The position numbers and the translations under genes are program-made. From NCBI RefSeq assembly GCF_007431345.1, contig NZ_CP041730.1:1116001-1180000 (forward strand): a DNA stretch of 64,000 nucleotides. The letters are read 5' to 3'. Below the pieces are notes generated by a model. It searched no databases, had not been told where the DNA came from, and was given only the letters and a program-made list of their open reading frames with translations. The DNA comes from Chitinimonas arctica. GTDB taxonomy: Bacteria; Pseudomonadota; Gammaproteobacteria; Burkholderiales; Chitinimonadaceae. Each line of letters begins with the position of its first letter. The stretch's first letter is position 1. Positions 40,193 to 49,358 of the stretch are shown one piece after another.

Positions 40193-41308
40193 ATGCCCAT
40201 TTCGCCACTCGGGAATCTGACGGCCGAGCAGTTTCTTGCCGAATATTGGCAAAAAAAACCGCTGCTGATCCGCCAGGCCGTCACGCAATTCGACTGGTTG
40301 CCGGAACTGTCCGACCTGCTTGAACTGGCTAGCCAGGACGACGTCGAATCGCGCCTGATCGAACGAAAGAACAATCGCTGGTCCTGCGAGTCGGGTCCCT
40401 TTCGGCCCAGCCGCCTGAAGAAGCTGGCGAACAACGACTGGACCGTGCTGGTTCAGAACGTCAATCACCATGTGCCGTTTGCCGCCGAACTGCTGTACCG
40501 CTTCGATTTCATCCCGCATGTGCGGCTGGACGACCTGATGGTCAGCTACGCCCCGCCCGGCGGCGGCGTCGGCCCTCATTTCGACAGTTACGACGTATTT
40601 CTGTTGCAGGTCGCCGGCAAAAAGCGCTGGCGCATCTCGGCGCAATCGGACCTCAGCCTGGAGCCGGACTCGCCGCTAAAGATACTGCGGAATTTCCAGC
40701 CCGAACAGGAGTGGGTGCTGGAACACGGCGATATGCTCTATCTACCGCCGCACTACGCCCATGATGGTGTCGCCCTGGAGGCCGGGCAGACCTGGTCCAT
40801 CGGTTTTCGCGCGCCCAGCGCGCAGGAAATGGGCGGCGCTTTCCTCGATTTCCTGCGCGACCATATCGAGCTGCCGGGCGCCTATGCCGACCCCGGCCTG
40901 CAACGCCCGCACGACCCGGCCAGCCTGCCGCCCGCCTTTGTCGAACAGGTGGCCACCATGCTGCAAGGCATTCGCTGGGATGAAGCCACCGTGCGCGAAT
41001 TTATCGGCCGCTACTTCAGCGAACCGAAATCGCATGTGTTCTACGATGGTCCGGAAGATGACCTGGATGAGGAAGATTTCGACCAGGCCGTCGGTCGAAG
41101 AGGGCTTGTACTCGACCTGAAATCGGTCATGCTGTTCGACGAGAATCGTTTCTTTATCAACGGCGAACCGCTCGCCACCGACCCCGCCGCCGCGACCGCG
41201 CTGCGGCGCCTGGCCAATACCCGCCGCCTGCCCGCCGCGCGCTACGATGCCGCCGCGCTAGCCGCGCTTTACGATTGTTATCAGAACGGATACCTGCACC
41301 TTGGCTAA
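40193..41308 (+). CDS. Ribosomal oxygenase RoxA-type (JmjC cupin, L16 arginine hydroxylase)
   Basis: 371 residues. The JmjC-like cupin has the Fe(II) ligands HFDSYDVFLLQVAG (H-x-D) and the later His in YLPPHYAHDGVAL, and the 2-oxoglutarate site Lys/Arg in KKRWRI. C-terminal winged helix-like domain from about residue 285. The family (YcfD/RoxA) hydroxylates an Arg of ribosomal protein L16. It begins an overlapping operon with ychJ and a GNAT gene. Confidence 0.88.
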   Translation: MPISPLGNLTAEQFLAEYWQKKPLLIRQAVTQFDWLPELSDLLELASQDDVESRLIERKNNRWSCESGPFRPSRLKKLANNDWTVLVQNVNHHVPFAAELLYRFDFIPHVRLDDLMVSYAPPGGGVGPHFDSYDVFLLQVAGKKRWRISAQSDLSLEPDSPLKILRNFQPEQEWVLEHGDMLYLPPHYAHDGVALEAGQTWSIGFRAPSAQEMGGAFLDFLRDHIELPGAYADPGLQRPHDPASLPPAFVEQVATMLQGIRWDEATVREFIGRYFSEPKSHVFYDGPEDDLDEEDFDQAVGRRGLVLDLKSVMLFDENRFFINGEPLATDPAAATALRRLANTRRLPAARYDAAALAALYDCYQNGYLHLG

Positions 41309-41699
41309 ATACGCCTTCCCCACCGACTGCCCTTGCGGTAGCGGCAAACCCTACAAAGACTGCTGCTTCATGTACCACATGGAGAAGATCCACGCCCCCA
41401 CGCCGGAAGCCCTGATGCGCTCGCGCTACGCGGCCTATGTGCTGAAAAAAGCCGACTATCTGCTGTACAGCTGGCATCCCGACACCCGCCCGGCCGAACT
41501 GGACCTGAAGGACGACAATGTGAAATGGGCCGGGCTGCAGATCATCAGCACCGAACTGGGGCCGGATGGCATCGAGGGCACGGTTGAATTCGTCGCCAAG
41601 TACAAGGTAGGCGGCCGCGCTGCCAAGATCGCCGAGAAAAGCCACTTTGTCCGCCAGGGCGCACGCTGGTACTACGTGGACGGAGAAGTGGAAGAATGA
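41301..41699 (+). CDS. ychJ: YchJ family protein (UPF0225, SEC-C motif)
   Basis: 132 residues. Zinc-binding SEC-C motif at the start (CPCGSGKPYKDCC), then an NTF2-like fold with MRSRYAAYVLKKADYLLYSW and FVRQGARWYYVDG. The TTG start at 41301 overlaps the last codons of the RoxA-type gene by 8 nt, so translation is coupled. Function unknown. Confidence 0.88.
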   Translation: MAKYAFPTDCPCGSGKPYKDCCFMYHMEKIHAPTPEALMRSRYAAYVLKKADYLLYSWHPDTRPAELDLKDDNVKWAGLQIISTELGPDGIEGTVEFVAKYKVGGRAAKIAEKSHFVRQGARWYYVDGEVEE

Positions 41700-42145
41700 A
41701 GATCCGGCAAGCGGCGCCGGAGGATGCCGCCATGCTGGGCAGCCTGTATCGCGAACTGGTCGACAATCCGGCCGTCCAGGTGGTGCCCGCCCGGCTGGCC
41801 ACACTGGCCGCCGATCCCGGCCACCAGCTGCTGGTGGTGGAAGACGGCGGCAAGCTGCTGGCAACGGCACACTTGATATTCTGCGCCGATGCGATGTTCG
41901 GTGAGCAGTTCTACGCCTTGCTGGAAAACGTCGTGGTCAGCCGGGACGCGCGCGGTCATGGCGTCGGCACCCGTTTGTTCCGGCATATCGAACTGCTTGC
42001 CCGGCAAGCCAATTGCTCCAAGGTCATGTTGCTGAGCGGGGCTGATCGCAGCGATGCGCACCGCTTCTTCGCCAGCCAGGGTTATTCCGGCGACCGCAAG
42101 CGCGGTTTCGTGAAATACCGCAGCCAATTCGCACCGGTTGCCTGA
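41696..42145 (+). CDS. GNAT-family N-acetyltransferase
   Basis: 149 residues. MKIRQAAPEDAAMLGSLYRE is the typical GNAT opening, VVVSRDARGHGVGTRLFRHI the acetyl-CoA pyrophosphate loop (R-G-x-G-x-G variant), and LLSGADRSDAHRFFASQGYS the C-terminal signature. The ATG overlaps the ychJ stop (ATGA). Substrate unknown. Confidence 0.88.
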   Translation: MKIRQAAPEDAAMLGSLYRELVDNPAVQVVPARLATLAADPGHQLLVVEDGGKLLATAHLIFCADAMFGEQFYALLENVVVSRDARGHGVGTRLFRHIELLARQANCSKVMLLSGADRSDAHRFFASQGYSGDRKRGFVKYRSQFAPVA

Positions 42146-42228
42146 ACCTCTTTTCCAGATCCGAATTTATCTCGACAATCCAGCCTTCGCCGCCGGGGAT
42201 GATCCCGACCATGCCTACAGGAAGCCTT

Positions 42229-43380
42229 ATGCCCCAGCTCACCATTTCTTCCGCCTTCGATTCCGGCGCCATCGATGTTGTCAGCCTTGCCGACCATCGC
42301 GATATCCAGCTCAAGATCAGGCCGGACAATGCCAGCGAATTCGCCCAGTGGTTCCATTTCCGCCTGCAGGGCGCCGCAGGCCTGCCGGTGAACATGCGCT
42401 TCCTGAACGCGGGCAGCAGCGCCTACCCGAAAGGCTGGGCCGGTTACCGCGTCGCCGCCAGCTATGACCGGCAACACTGGTTCCGCATCCCCACCGCCTT
42501 CGACGGCCAGGAAATGACGGCCCAGCTGACCCCGGCTGCGCAGAGCGTCTATTTTGCCTATTTCGAGCCCTACTCCTATGAACGCCACCTGGATCTGATC
42601 GGCTTCGCCACCGAGTCGGACAAAGTGGCGGTAGAACACCTGGGACTGACCCTCGACGGCCACGATATGACGCTGCTCCGTATCACCGACGAAGACAGCA
42701 CCACCCCGCCCGCACAGAAAAAGCAGGTCTGGCTGACCGCACGCCAGCATCCGGGCGAAACCATGGCGGAATGGTTCGTGGAAGGCTTTCTGGAACGGTT
42801 GCTGGACAGCGACGATCCAGTCAGCCGCGTCCTGCTGAGCAAGTGCGTATTCAATGTGGTGCCGAATATGAACCCCGACGGCGCCATGCGCGGCAATCTG
42901 CGCACCAATGCAGCCGGCGCCAACCTCAATCGCGAATGGCAGGCACCCTCGCTGACGCGCTCGCCGGAAGTGTTCCTGGTCCGCCAGAAGATGCTGGAGA
43001 TCGGCGTGGACCTATTCCTCGACGCCCATGGCGACGAAGCCCTGCCCTACAACTTCGTGGCCGGCTGCGAAGGCAATCCCATCTACGGCGCGCGCCTGGA
43101 AGGCTTGGAAAACGCTTTCAAGAGCGCGTGGATGGCCACCTGCCCCGACTTCCAGGACACTGAAGGCTACGATCGCGACCAGCCCGGCGAAGGCAACCTG
43201 ACCATCGCGACCAACTGGGTGGGCCAGCAATTCGATTGCCTCTCCTACACCATCGAAATGCCGTTCAAGGACAACGCCCTATTGCCGGACGATGAATATG
43301 GCTGGAGCGGCGAGCGGTCGAAGAAGCTGGGTGCTTCCTTGCTGCTGCCGGTGCTGGCCGTGGCCGACAAGCTGCGCTGA
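42229..43380 (+). CDS. M14-family zinc carboxypeptidase
   Basis: 383 residues, no signal peptide. N-terminal beta domain of about 130 residues as in cytosolic carboxypeptidases, then the M14 catalytic part: TARQHPGETMAEWFVEGFLE with His and Glu ligands, NMNPDGAMRGNLRTNAAGAN, LNREW, FLDAHGDEALPYNFVAGCEG with the third His, and a catalytic Glu in YTIEMPFKD. AGGAAG 5 nt before the ATG at 42229 decides the start. It probably trims C-terminal residues from peptides or proteins in the cytoplasm. Confidence 0.88.
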   Translation: MPQLTISSAFDSGAIDVVSLADHRDIQLKIRPDNASEFAQWFHFRLQGAAGLPVNMRFLNAGSSAYPKGWAGYRVAASYDRQHWFRIPTAFDGQEMTAQLTPAAQSVYFAYFEPYSYERHLDLIGFATESDKVAVEHLGLTLDGHDMTLLRITDEDSTTPPAQKKQVWLTARQHPGETMAEWFVEGFLERLLDSDDPVSRVLLSKCVFNVVPNMNPDGAMRGNLRTNAAGANLNREWQAPSLTRSPEVFLVRQKMLEIGVDLFLDAHGDEALPYNFVAGCEGNPIYGARLEGLENAFKSAWMATCPDFQDTEGYDRDQPGEGNLTIATNWVGQQFDCLSYTIEMPFKDNALLPDDEYGWSGERSKKLGASLLLPVLAVADKLR

Positions 43381-43424
43381 TTCAAAACGCCCAACCGGGT
43401 GGCGGTGCCGGCCGAGTCGATCGG

Positions 43425-43955
43425 CTAGCATCCCATTTGCGTCCGCAAGGCCGCACGGACCGCCGCCACCCGCGCCTCGCGCGCTCCACCCACCACGCAA
43501 TAAGGAACGCCCGCGGTCTGCAGGGCTGTCTCGTAAAGCGCGAACAGGACGTCGCGGTCGTGGGGGTGTTCACGCAGCGGATCGGCTTGCCAGGCGATAT
43601 CCGGCCTGGGCAGGATATGCAGCAGATAGGACATGGGTTGCCAGCACGCCGTAATGGCTGCCGGACAATAGCCATAGCGCACTTCGGCCCAGATCTTGCA
43701 GACCAGGGCATTGGTATCGCAGACCAGCCAATCGGCCCCGCCGGTGCGCTGCCAGCGCGCCGCTTCGGCCTCGCCGCTCAACTGTCCCTGGGCGATGGCA
43801 ATCACGTCGGCCAGCGTATAAGCCACATCCCCCTTGGCCTGGAAGTATTCGCGCGCATATTCGGGCAGGTAACTGCCGCCCAGATCGGCTGCCAGATCTT
43901 TCGCAAGCGTGGTTTTGCCGGACGACTCCGCGCCGACGATGGCGATCTTAAGCAT
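43425..43955 (-). CDS. NadR-like nicotinamide riboside kinase (AAA P-loop)
   Basis: 176 residues. Walker A in IVGAESSGKTTLAKDLAADL, then YLPEYAREYFQ, DWLVCDTNALVCKIWAEVRY and DRDVLFALYETALQ, matching the ribosylnicotinamide kinase part of NadR without its repressor and adenylyltransferase domains. It overlaps pnuC by 8 nt, so the two make an uptake-and-phosphorylation pair for nicotinamide riboside salvage into NAD. Confidence 0.85.
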   Translation of the reverse strand: MLKIAIVGAESSGKTTLAKDLAADLGGSYLPEYAREYFQAKGDVAYTLADVIAIAQGQLSGEAEAARWQRTGGADWLVCDTNALVCKIWAEVRYGYCPAAITACWQPMSYLLHILPRPDIAWQADPLREHPHDRDVLFALYETALQTAGVPYCVVGGAREARVAAVRAALRTQMGC

Positions 43956-44544
43956 AAGCGCGCCTTATGCGGCATGACCAATCCCACCAGCCATAGCCGG
44001 CCAATCCCGCCAGCAGCACGTACAACAGCGCCGTCACCTGCAAGCCCTTTACCAGGTAAATGGCGGCCGACAAAAGATCGAGGATGATCCAAAGCGGCCA
44101 ATTTTCCAGCTTGCGCCGCGCTTGCAGCCATTGACCCAGCACGCCGAACACGAACACGGTCGAATCCAGCCAAGGCAGGTCGGTGGGCAGAAAGTGGACC
44201 TGCATTTGGCCGACCAGCAAGGTCGCCGTCAATCCCACGCCCCACAAGACCGCATGATCGGCCGCCCCCATGCGGCTAATGGCCACCGTCGGCTTGTCGC
44301 CATGCGACGAACGCCAGTTCCAGGCACCATAGAGCGCGAGGGCAATATACAAGCCATTCAGTGCCGCTTCGCCGAATAGATTGACCTGGGCGAATAGCCA
44401 GACATACAGCAGGCCGGATAGCACTTGCAGCGGCCAGGTCAGCCAATGGTTGCGGGCGGCCAGCCAGATGGCCGCGATGGTCAGGGCAAAACCGGCGATC
44501 TCGACGCCGGTCATGGCCGATAGTTGGGACAGCAAGCTTTGCAT
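43948..44544 (-). CDS. pnuC: Nicotinamide riboside transporter PnuC
   Basis: 198 residues with about seven membrane helices: LTIAAIWLAARNHWLTWPLQ, ALNGLYIALALYGAWNWRS and the GQWLQARRKLENWPLWIILD segment with the conserved Trp/Asn residues of PnuC. The start at 44544 fits the family; an extended frame upstream would run into the divergent promoter. Facilitates nicotinamide riboside entry; trapping is by the downstream kinase. Confidence 0.9.
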   Translation of the reverse strand: MQSLLSQLSAMTGVEIAGFALTIAAIWLAARNHWLTWPLQVLSGLLYVWLFAQVNLFGEAALNGLYIALALYGAWNWRSSHGDKPTVAISRMGAADHAVLWGVGLTATLLVGQMQVHFLPTDLPWLDSTVFVFGVLGQWLQARRKLENWPLWIILDLLSAAIYLVKGLQVTALLYVLLAGLAGYGWWDWSCRIRRAYA

Positions 44545-44653
44545 GCGCGAGGCCTGGTAGACGGGCCGATAGTATAACCGCCGCCGCACGCCCTCTTGCT
44601 CGCCCCAATCGTTCGCCGCTTGGTAAAATCTACCGCCCAACCAGGAAACCACC

Positions 44654-44926
44654 ATGTCCAACAGCTATTTCCGCCATACCGACGGCGGCCTCTATCGCTT
44701 TGTCGCGCACGCCCGCTCAGCCGATACCACTGGCGACGTAGTCGTCTACGAGCACCTATGGCCGTTCACACAGGGCCTGTGGGTACGCGACCGGCAGGAA
44801 TTCGAATCGCGCTTTAGCCCTATCGACGCCGCTGAAGTGGAAAACGCCATGCAAGGCGACCGGCTTGCCGCCCAAGCCGCCGTCGATACGGCCAAGGCCA
44901 CACGCCGCGCCAAAAAGGCAGGCTGA
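44654..44926 (+). CDS. DUF1653 family protein
   Basis: 90 residues: MSNSYFRHTDGGLYRFVAHA then VVVYEHLWPFTQGLWVRDRQ EFESRF. This matches DUF1653, a small domain (Y-x-H-x-K/G-x-Y/L...V-Y...L...W-V-R). Tail is Ala/Lys-rich. It lies divergent from pnuC and 7 nt before the ferritin-like gene. Function unknown. Confidence 0.8.
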   Translation: MSNSYFRHTDGGLYRFVAHARSADTTGDVVVYEHLWPFTQGLWVRDRQEFESRFSPIDAAEVENAMQGDRLAAQAAVDTAKATRRAKKAG

Positions 44927-44933
44927 CATCGGC

Positions 44934-45743
44934 ATGGCCGCCCCGCTCTTCCCCGCTGTGCGTGAGGCGCTTTGCCTCACCGACCCGTACGCCAAGGCCG
45001 ACGCGGCGCAAGCGATATGGGCGGCTTGGCAGGCAGGGCAGCTGGACCACACGGCGCCGCCCTGCCCACCGCCTGACCAGGCCGGCCGGCCGCCCCGGCC
45101 GCAACTGGTACCACCACAGGCGGTGCCGCGGCGCCGGCTAGGCACGCCGGCCGGCCGCGCGGCCCTGGTCCATGCCATTACCCATATCGAGTTCAACGCC
45201 ATCAACCTGGCGCTGGATGCCGCCGGCCGCTTCCACGGCCTGCCGCGTGACTACTACGGTGACTGGCTGCGGGTCGCGGCCGAAGAGGCGCATCACTTCC
45301 GCCTCTTGTCCAACCATCTGAACAGCCTGGCTTATGCCTATGGCGACTTCCCTGCCCATGACGGCCTATGGGTCATGGCTGAGAAAACCGCCGGCGATGT
45401 CCTGACCCGCATGACCCTGGTGCCGCGCCTGCTGGAAGCGCGCGGCCTGGATGTCACCCCGGCCATGCAAGCACGCTTGCTGGCAGCAGGCGACCGTACC
45501 GCCGCCGGCCTGCTCGATATCATCTTTCGCGATGAAGTGGGCCATGTCGCGGTCGGCAACCGTTGGTTCCGCTGGCTTTGCGCCGAACGGGGCCTGGATC
45601 CGGCCGAGACCTTTCGCGACCATCTGGTCAAATTCGAGGTGTCGCGCAATATTGGCGAATTGAATATCGAAGCCCGCTTGCAAGCCGGATTCGAGCTGGA
45701 CGAACTGGCCGTACTCCAGGCATACGCCCTATCCGCCGAGTAA
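44934..45743 (+). CDS. DUF455 ferritin-like protein
   Basis: 269 residues. A four-helix ferritin-like core carries possible di-iron ligands: ITHIEFNAINLALDAAGRF, AAEEAHHFRLLSNHL and FRDEVGHVAVGNRWFRWL, i.e. E-x-x-x, EExHH and DExxHV. Residues 45-75 are a Pro-rich linker. Family proteins (DUF455) are widespread and uncharacterised; an oxygenase or tRNA-modifying role similar to MiaE is possible. The ATG follows the DUF1653 stop. Confidence 0.82.
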   Translation: MAAPLFPAVREALCLTDPYAKADAAQAIWAAWQAGQLDHTAPPCPPPDQAGRPPRPQLVPPQAVPRRRLGTPAGRAALVHAITHIEFNAINLALDAAGRFHGLPRDYYGDWLRVAAEEAHHFRLLSNHLNSLAYAYGDFPAHDGLWVMAEKTAGDVLTRMTLVPRLLEARGLDVTPAMQARLLAAGDRTAAGLLDIIFRDEVGHVAVGNRWFRWLCAERGLDPAETFRDHLVKFEVSRNIGELNIEARLQAGFELDELAVLQAYALSAE

Positions 45744-45843
45744 ACGGGTTTTCCGCTCTGCACGGCAGTCCAAGGCGGCACGCGGCCTCTGTACCGGCAT
45801 CCGGTATAATCGCGGTTTCCCGACCGCAATCCCGGAGCACGAC

Positions 45844-47379
45844 ATGGCCGCCGCACGCCAAACTGAAATCCGCCAGCAGGATTTCATCGACAGCATCGCC
45901 GATGCTTTGCAATACATCTCCTACTACCATCCGAAGGACTATATCCAGAGCCTGGGCCGCGCCTATGAGCTGGAGCAGTCGCCCGCAGCCAAGGATGCCA
46001 TCGCGCAGATCCTGACCAATAGCCGCATGTGCGCCGAGGGACATCGGCCGATCTGCCAAGACACCGGCATCGTCTGCGCCTTTGTCACGATCGGTATGGA
46101 CGTGCGCTGGGCCGATGCCACCATGGCGGTGGAAGACATGGTCAACGAAGGTACCCGCCGCGCCTACCTGAATCCGGACAACAAGCTGCGCGCCTCGGTA
46201 CTGGCCGATCCGGCCGGCGCCCGCCGCAATACCCGCGACAATACGCCGGCCATCACCCATATCGAGCTGGTACCGGGCAATACGGTGGAAGTGCATATCG
46301 CCGCCAAGGGCGGCGGTTCCGAGAACAAGTCCAAGTTCGTGATGCTCAACCCCTCCGACAGCATCGTCGATTGGGTATTGAAGACCGTGCCGCTGATGGG
46401 TGCCGGCTGGTGTCCGCCCGGCATGCTGGGCATCGGCATTGGCGGTACCGCCGAAAAGGCCATGCTGCTGGCCAAAAAGTCGCTGATGGACCCGATCGAC
46501 ATCCAGGAATTGATTGCCCGCGGCCCGCAAAACCGGGTTGAAGAATTGCGGCTGGAGCTATACGAGAAGGTCAATGCGCTGGGCATCGGCGCCCAGGGCC
46601 TGGGCGGCCTTGCCACCGTTCTCGACATCAAGATCCTCGACTACCCCACCCATGCCGCCAGCCTGCCGGTAGCCATGATCCCGAACTGCGCCGCCACCCG
46701 GCACGTCCATTTCGAACTGGACGGCTCCGGACCGGCCCAGCTGGAGGCCCCCAAGCTGGAAGATTGGCCGCAAGTGACCTGGACGCCGGCCGCCGATGCT
46801 ACCCGCGTTGATCTGAACAGCGTGACCCGCGAGGATGTCGCCGGCTGGAAACCCGGCCAGACCTTGCTGCTGAACGGCAAGCTGCTGACCGGCCGCGATG
46901 CCGCCCACAAGCGCATGGTGGATATGCTCAATAAGGGAGAGAAGCTGCCGGTGGACTTCACCAACCGCTTTATCTACTACGTTGGCCCGGTGGACCCTGT
47001 GCGCAACGAAGTGGTCGGCCCCGCCGGCCCCACCACAGCCACGCGAATGGACAAGTTCACCGAACAGGTCTTGGCCGAAACCGGCCTGCTGGGCATGATA
47101 GGCAAGGCCGAGCGCGGCCCGGCCGGACTGGATGCCATCAAGAAGCACCAATCGGTCTACCTGATGGCCGTAGGCGGCGCTGCCTATCTGGTCTCCAAGG
47201 CGATCAAGAGTGCGCGGGTGCTGGCGTTCGAAGATATCGGCATGGAAGCCATCTACGAATTCGACGTAGTGGATATGCCCGTCACCGTGGCGGTCGATTC
47301 GCAAGGCAGTTCGGTGCACAAGACCGGCCCGGCGGAATGGCAAGCCAAGATCGGCAAGATTCCGGTCACGGCCCAGTAA
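45844..47379 (+). CDS. Fumarate hydratase class I (iron-sulfur)
   Basis: 511 residues. The 4Fe-4S Cys are seen in GHRPICQDTGIVCAFVTIG, WCPPGMLGIGIGGTAEKAML and IPNCAATRHVHFELDG; C-terminal beta domain begins near residue 330 (EDVAGWKPGQTLLLNGKLLT). Interconverts fumarate and malate in the TCA cycle. Cluster dependence links it to the isc operon in the same window. A TATAAT at 45805-45810 is a candidate -10 box. Confidence 0.93.
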   Translation: MAAARQTEIRQQDFIDSIADALQYISYYHPKDYIQSLGRAYELEQSPAAKDAIAQILTNSRMCAEGHRPICQDTGIVCAFVTIGMDVRWADATMAVEDMVNEGTRRAYLNPDNKLRASVLADPAGARRNTRDNTPAITHIELVPGNTVEVHIAAKGGGSENKSKFVMLNPSDSIVDWVLKTVPLMGAGWCPPGMLGIGIGGTAEKAMLLAKKSLMDPIDIQELIARGPQNRVEELRLELYEKVNALGIGAQGLGGLATVLDIKILDYPTHAASLPVAMIPNCAATRHVHFELDGSGPAQLEAPKLEDWPQVTWTPAADATRVDLNSVTREDVAGWKPGQTLLLNGKLLTGRDAAHKRMVDMLNKGEKLPVDFTNRFIYYVGPVDPVRNEVVGPAGPTTATRMDKFTEQVLAETGLLGMIGKAERGPAGLDAIKKHQSVYLMAVGGAAYLVSKAIKSARVLAFEDIGMEAIYEFDVVDMPVTVAVDSQGSSVHKTGPAEWQAKIGKIPVTAQ

Positions 47380-47398
47380 GCATAGCGTTTCGGCTGCA

Positions 47399-47426
47399 TG
47401 GTGGTCGGCGCGGTTGCCGACCACCA
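47399..47426 (+). terminator. Hairpin after the fumarase gene
   Basis: TGGTGGTCGGC (47399-47409) and GCCGACCACCA (47416-47426) form a perfect 11-bp stem around GCGGTT, 20 nt past the fumarase stop. No T-tract follows. Confidence 0.55.
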
Positions 47427-47463
47427 CCCCGCACTACGCCTTGCGGATATTTTCGCCGGCAAG

Positions 47464-47521
47464 GCTAGGGCGCCCCCGGCTAGGCGCCCCCAGCTAGGCG
47501 CCCCCAGCTAGGCGCCCCCAG
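47464..47521. repeat. 14-bp minisatellite CTAGGCGCCCCCAG
   Basis: Three perfect tandem copies at 47480-47493, 47494-47507 and 47508-47521, preceded by one diverged 16-base copy at 47464-47479. It lies between two convergent genes. The core GGCTAGGCGCCCCC also occurs once at 60488-60501, so it may be a dispersed element. Confidence 0.85.
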
Positions 47522-47533
47522 CGATAGCCACCC

Positions 47534-48985
47534 TTACCGGTCGCGGGTAGCCCGCTTGGATTTCGGACACGTTCCATCCGCCGAACAACCCGCCAGACGT
47601 TCCAGCAAACCTCGCTCGTCTTTATCGTCCTTCCGGTCCTGCTTTGAATCCGGCCGTTTTTCCACCACTGCCTTCTCGCGATGCTCGACGATGACCGATC
47701 GGCTGCCATCGCTAGGTGCGATGGTCTCCAAGGGCTTGGGCTTTGGCTTGGCGACTGGTTTTTTCTGCGTCGCCGTGGCGTCGCCCGCACCGGTAGGCGG
47801 GGGCACGACGGTGCCCGTCCCATCCGTGCCGACCACGGCAGGCGGCGTTTCAACCGGCAGCGGAGCTTCCTGCACGGGGGCTGGCGCTGCAACCACCTTG
47901 GGCAAGGAGCCTGGTGCGCCTGGAGGCTCCATCACCTCCGGCTGTAAAGCGACCGCCGCAGGTGGATTGGTAATCAACTTGACCTCGGGTTTGGAGCGGC
48001 TACCAACCCAGATCAGTGCCGCGATCCCGCCCAGCAAGGCCAGGCCGCCCGTCAGCAACCACGGGGCATAGCGTTGCAAGGTGGCAGCCATCTTACCGTC
48101 GGGCGCCACCGCTGTTCTTGCCTGCGCCTCAACCGGCTCGGCCGGTGCGGCCGCATGCCCGTGACCGTTGCTGCCGGTGGTCGCCTGTTCGCGCAAGGCA
48201 CTGCGGGCTTCGCGAGCCGACTGGAAGCGCTTGGCGGGATCTTTCTCCAGGCAACGCATCACCAATTCGGCCAACCACTCCGGCACGTCGGGATTGAGGC
48301 TACGGATATCGCTCGGTGTCTCGTGCAGGATACGATAGGCGATGGTCGCGACGTGCTCGCCATCGAAGGGCCGGGTGCCGGTCAGCACTTCGTACAGCAC
48401 GATGCCCGCCGCAAAGATATCGGCTCGGCCATCCAGCTTCTTTCCCTCGATCTGTTCCGGCGCCATATAGCGTGGCGAGCCCACCAGCGTGCCGGCGCGC
48501 GTCAGATCGCTGGCAGGCAATTGGGCGATTCCGAAATCGGTGATCTTGAGACGGCCGTCGGCAGTCAGCATCAGGTTGGCCGGCTTGATATCGCGATGCA
48601 CCACCTCATGCTCGTGTGCATAAGCCAGGGCGCCGAACAACTGGCCGGCCAACTTGACCACCCGCCCGCAGGATATCTTGATGCCGCTTTCCATCAATGA
48701 CTGCAGCGTCTTGCCCTCGACGAACTCGATGGCAAGGAAGGCGTGCCCGTCGATATCGCCACAATCGTAGACCGTGATGATATTGGGGTGGTTCAGCCTC
48801 GCCGCCGACTTCGCCTCTTGCTGCAAGCGCGGTGCGTACTCGGCGCGCTCCTCGGCACTGAGGTTGAGGCGCAGCACTTTGAGCGCAACGGTGCGTTCGA
48901 GCCGTTCATCGACAGCACGATACACGACGCCCATGGCGCCTTGGCCAAGCAAGGCGTGAATACGGTAATGACCGAGTATGTCCAT
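47534..48985 (-). CDS. Membrane-anchored Ser/Thr protein kinase
   Basis: 483 residues. Complete Hanks-type kinase at 1-265: LLGQGAMGVVYRA glycine loop, VALKVLR with the Lys, VVHRDIKPANLMLT catalytic loop, ITDFGIAQL, and GSPRYMAPEQIEG activation segment end. A single membrane helix at about 316-340 (LLTGGLALLGGIAALIW) and a Pro/Lys-rich outer tail of about 140 residues ending with two Cys (CSADGTC). No PASTA or other sensor domain is recognisable. Targets unknown. Convergent with the fumarase gene. Confidence 0.9.
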   Translation of the reverse strand: MDILGHYRIHALLGQGAMGVVYRAVDERLERTVALKVLRLNLSAEERAEYAPRLQQEAKSAARLNHPNIITVYDCGDIDGHAFLAIEFVEGKTLQSLMESGIKISCGRVVKLAGQLFGALAYAHEHEVVHRDIKPANLMLTADGRLKITDFGIAQLPASDLTRAGTLVGSPRYMAPEQIEGKKLDGRADIFAAGIVLYEVLTGTRPFDGEHVATIAYRILHETPSDIRSLNPDVPEWLAELVMRCLEKDPAKRFQSAREARSALREQATTGSNGHGHAAAPAEPVEAQARTAVAPDGKMAATLQRYAPWLLTGGLALLGGIAALIWVGSRSKPEVKLITNPPAAVALQPEVMEPPGAPGSLPKVVAAPAPVQEAPLPVETPPAVVGTDGTGTVVPPPTGAGDATATQKKPVAKPKPKPLETIAPSDGSRSVIVEHREKAVVEKRPDSKQDRKDDKDERGLLERLAGCSADGTCPKSKRATRDR

Positions 48986-49358
48986 TGTTCTATTTTAGCC
49001 CGGCTTCGATGAATCCCACGTTGCGGGAAATCGGCAACTTTTGGGCTGGCGCAAACACAAAAGAGGTAGTACGCATGCCGTGCCACTCACTGGATATTAT
49101 TTTATGACATCAGCTTACTTGTCGTAACCATCTTTGAGCAAGCCGATTGCGTTATACGCAGCGCTTTATATTCGAAGCATCCTGAACGGCCGCTGTCCGA
49201 ACCGGAGGCGAGCCGCCTGCAAAACAGTAATTACTTATATATATTCCATCAGTCCCGACCGAGCGACCGCTTGAAACCATCACACCGGCAGCGCTCGCAT
49301 TGTCTTGCATGATGATAGCGTTACCCACGTGATTTATGCCAAGTCTCGTTGCGCCTCT
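48986..49358. other. Gap without a recognisable gene
   Basis: About 370 bases between the kinase start and the DUF2721 gene end. It should contain the kinase promoter on the minus strand. I see no ORF, RNA gene or strong hairpin. Confidence 0.4.
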
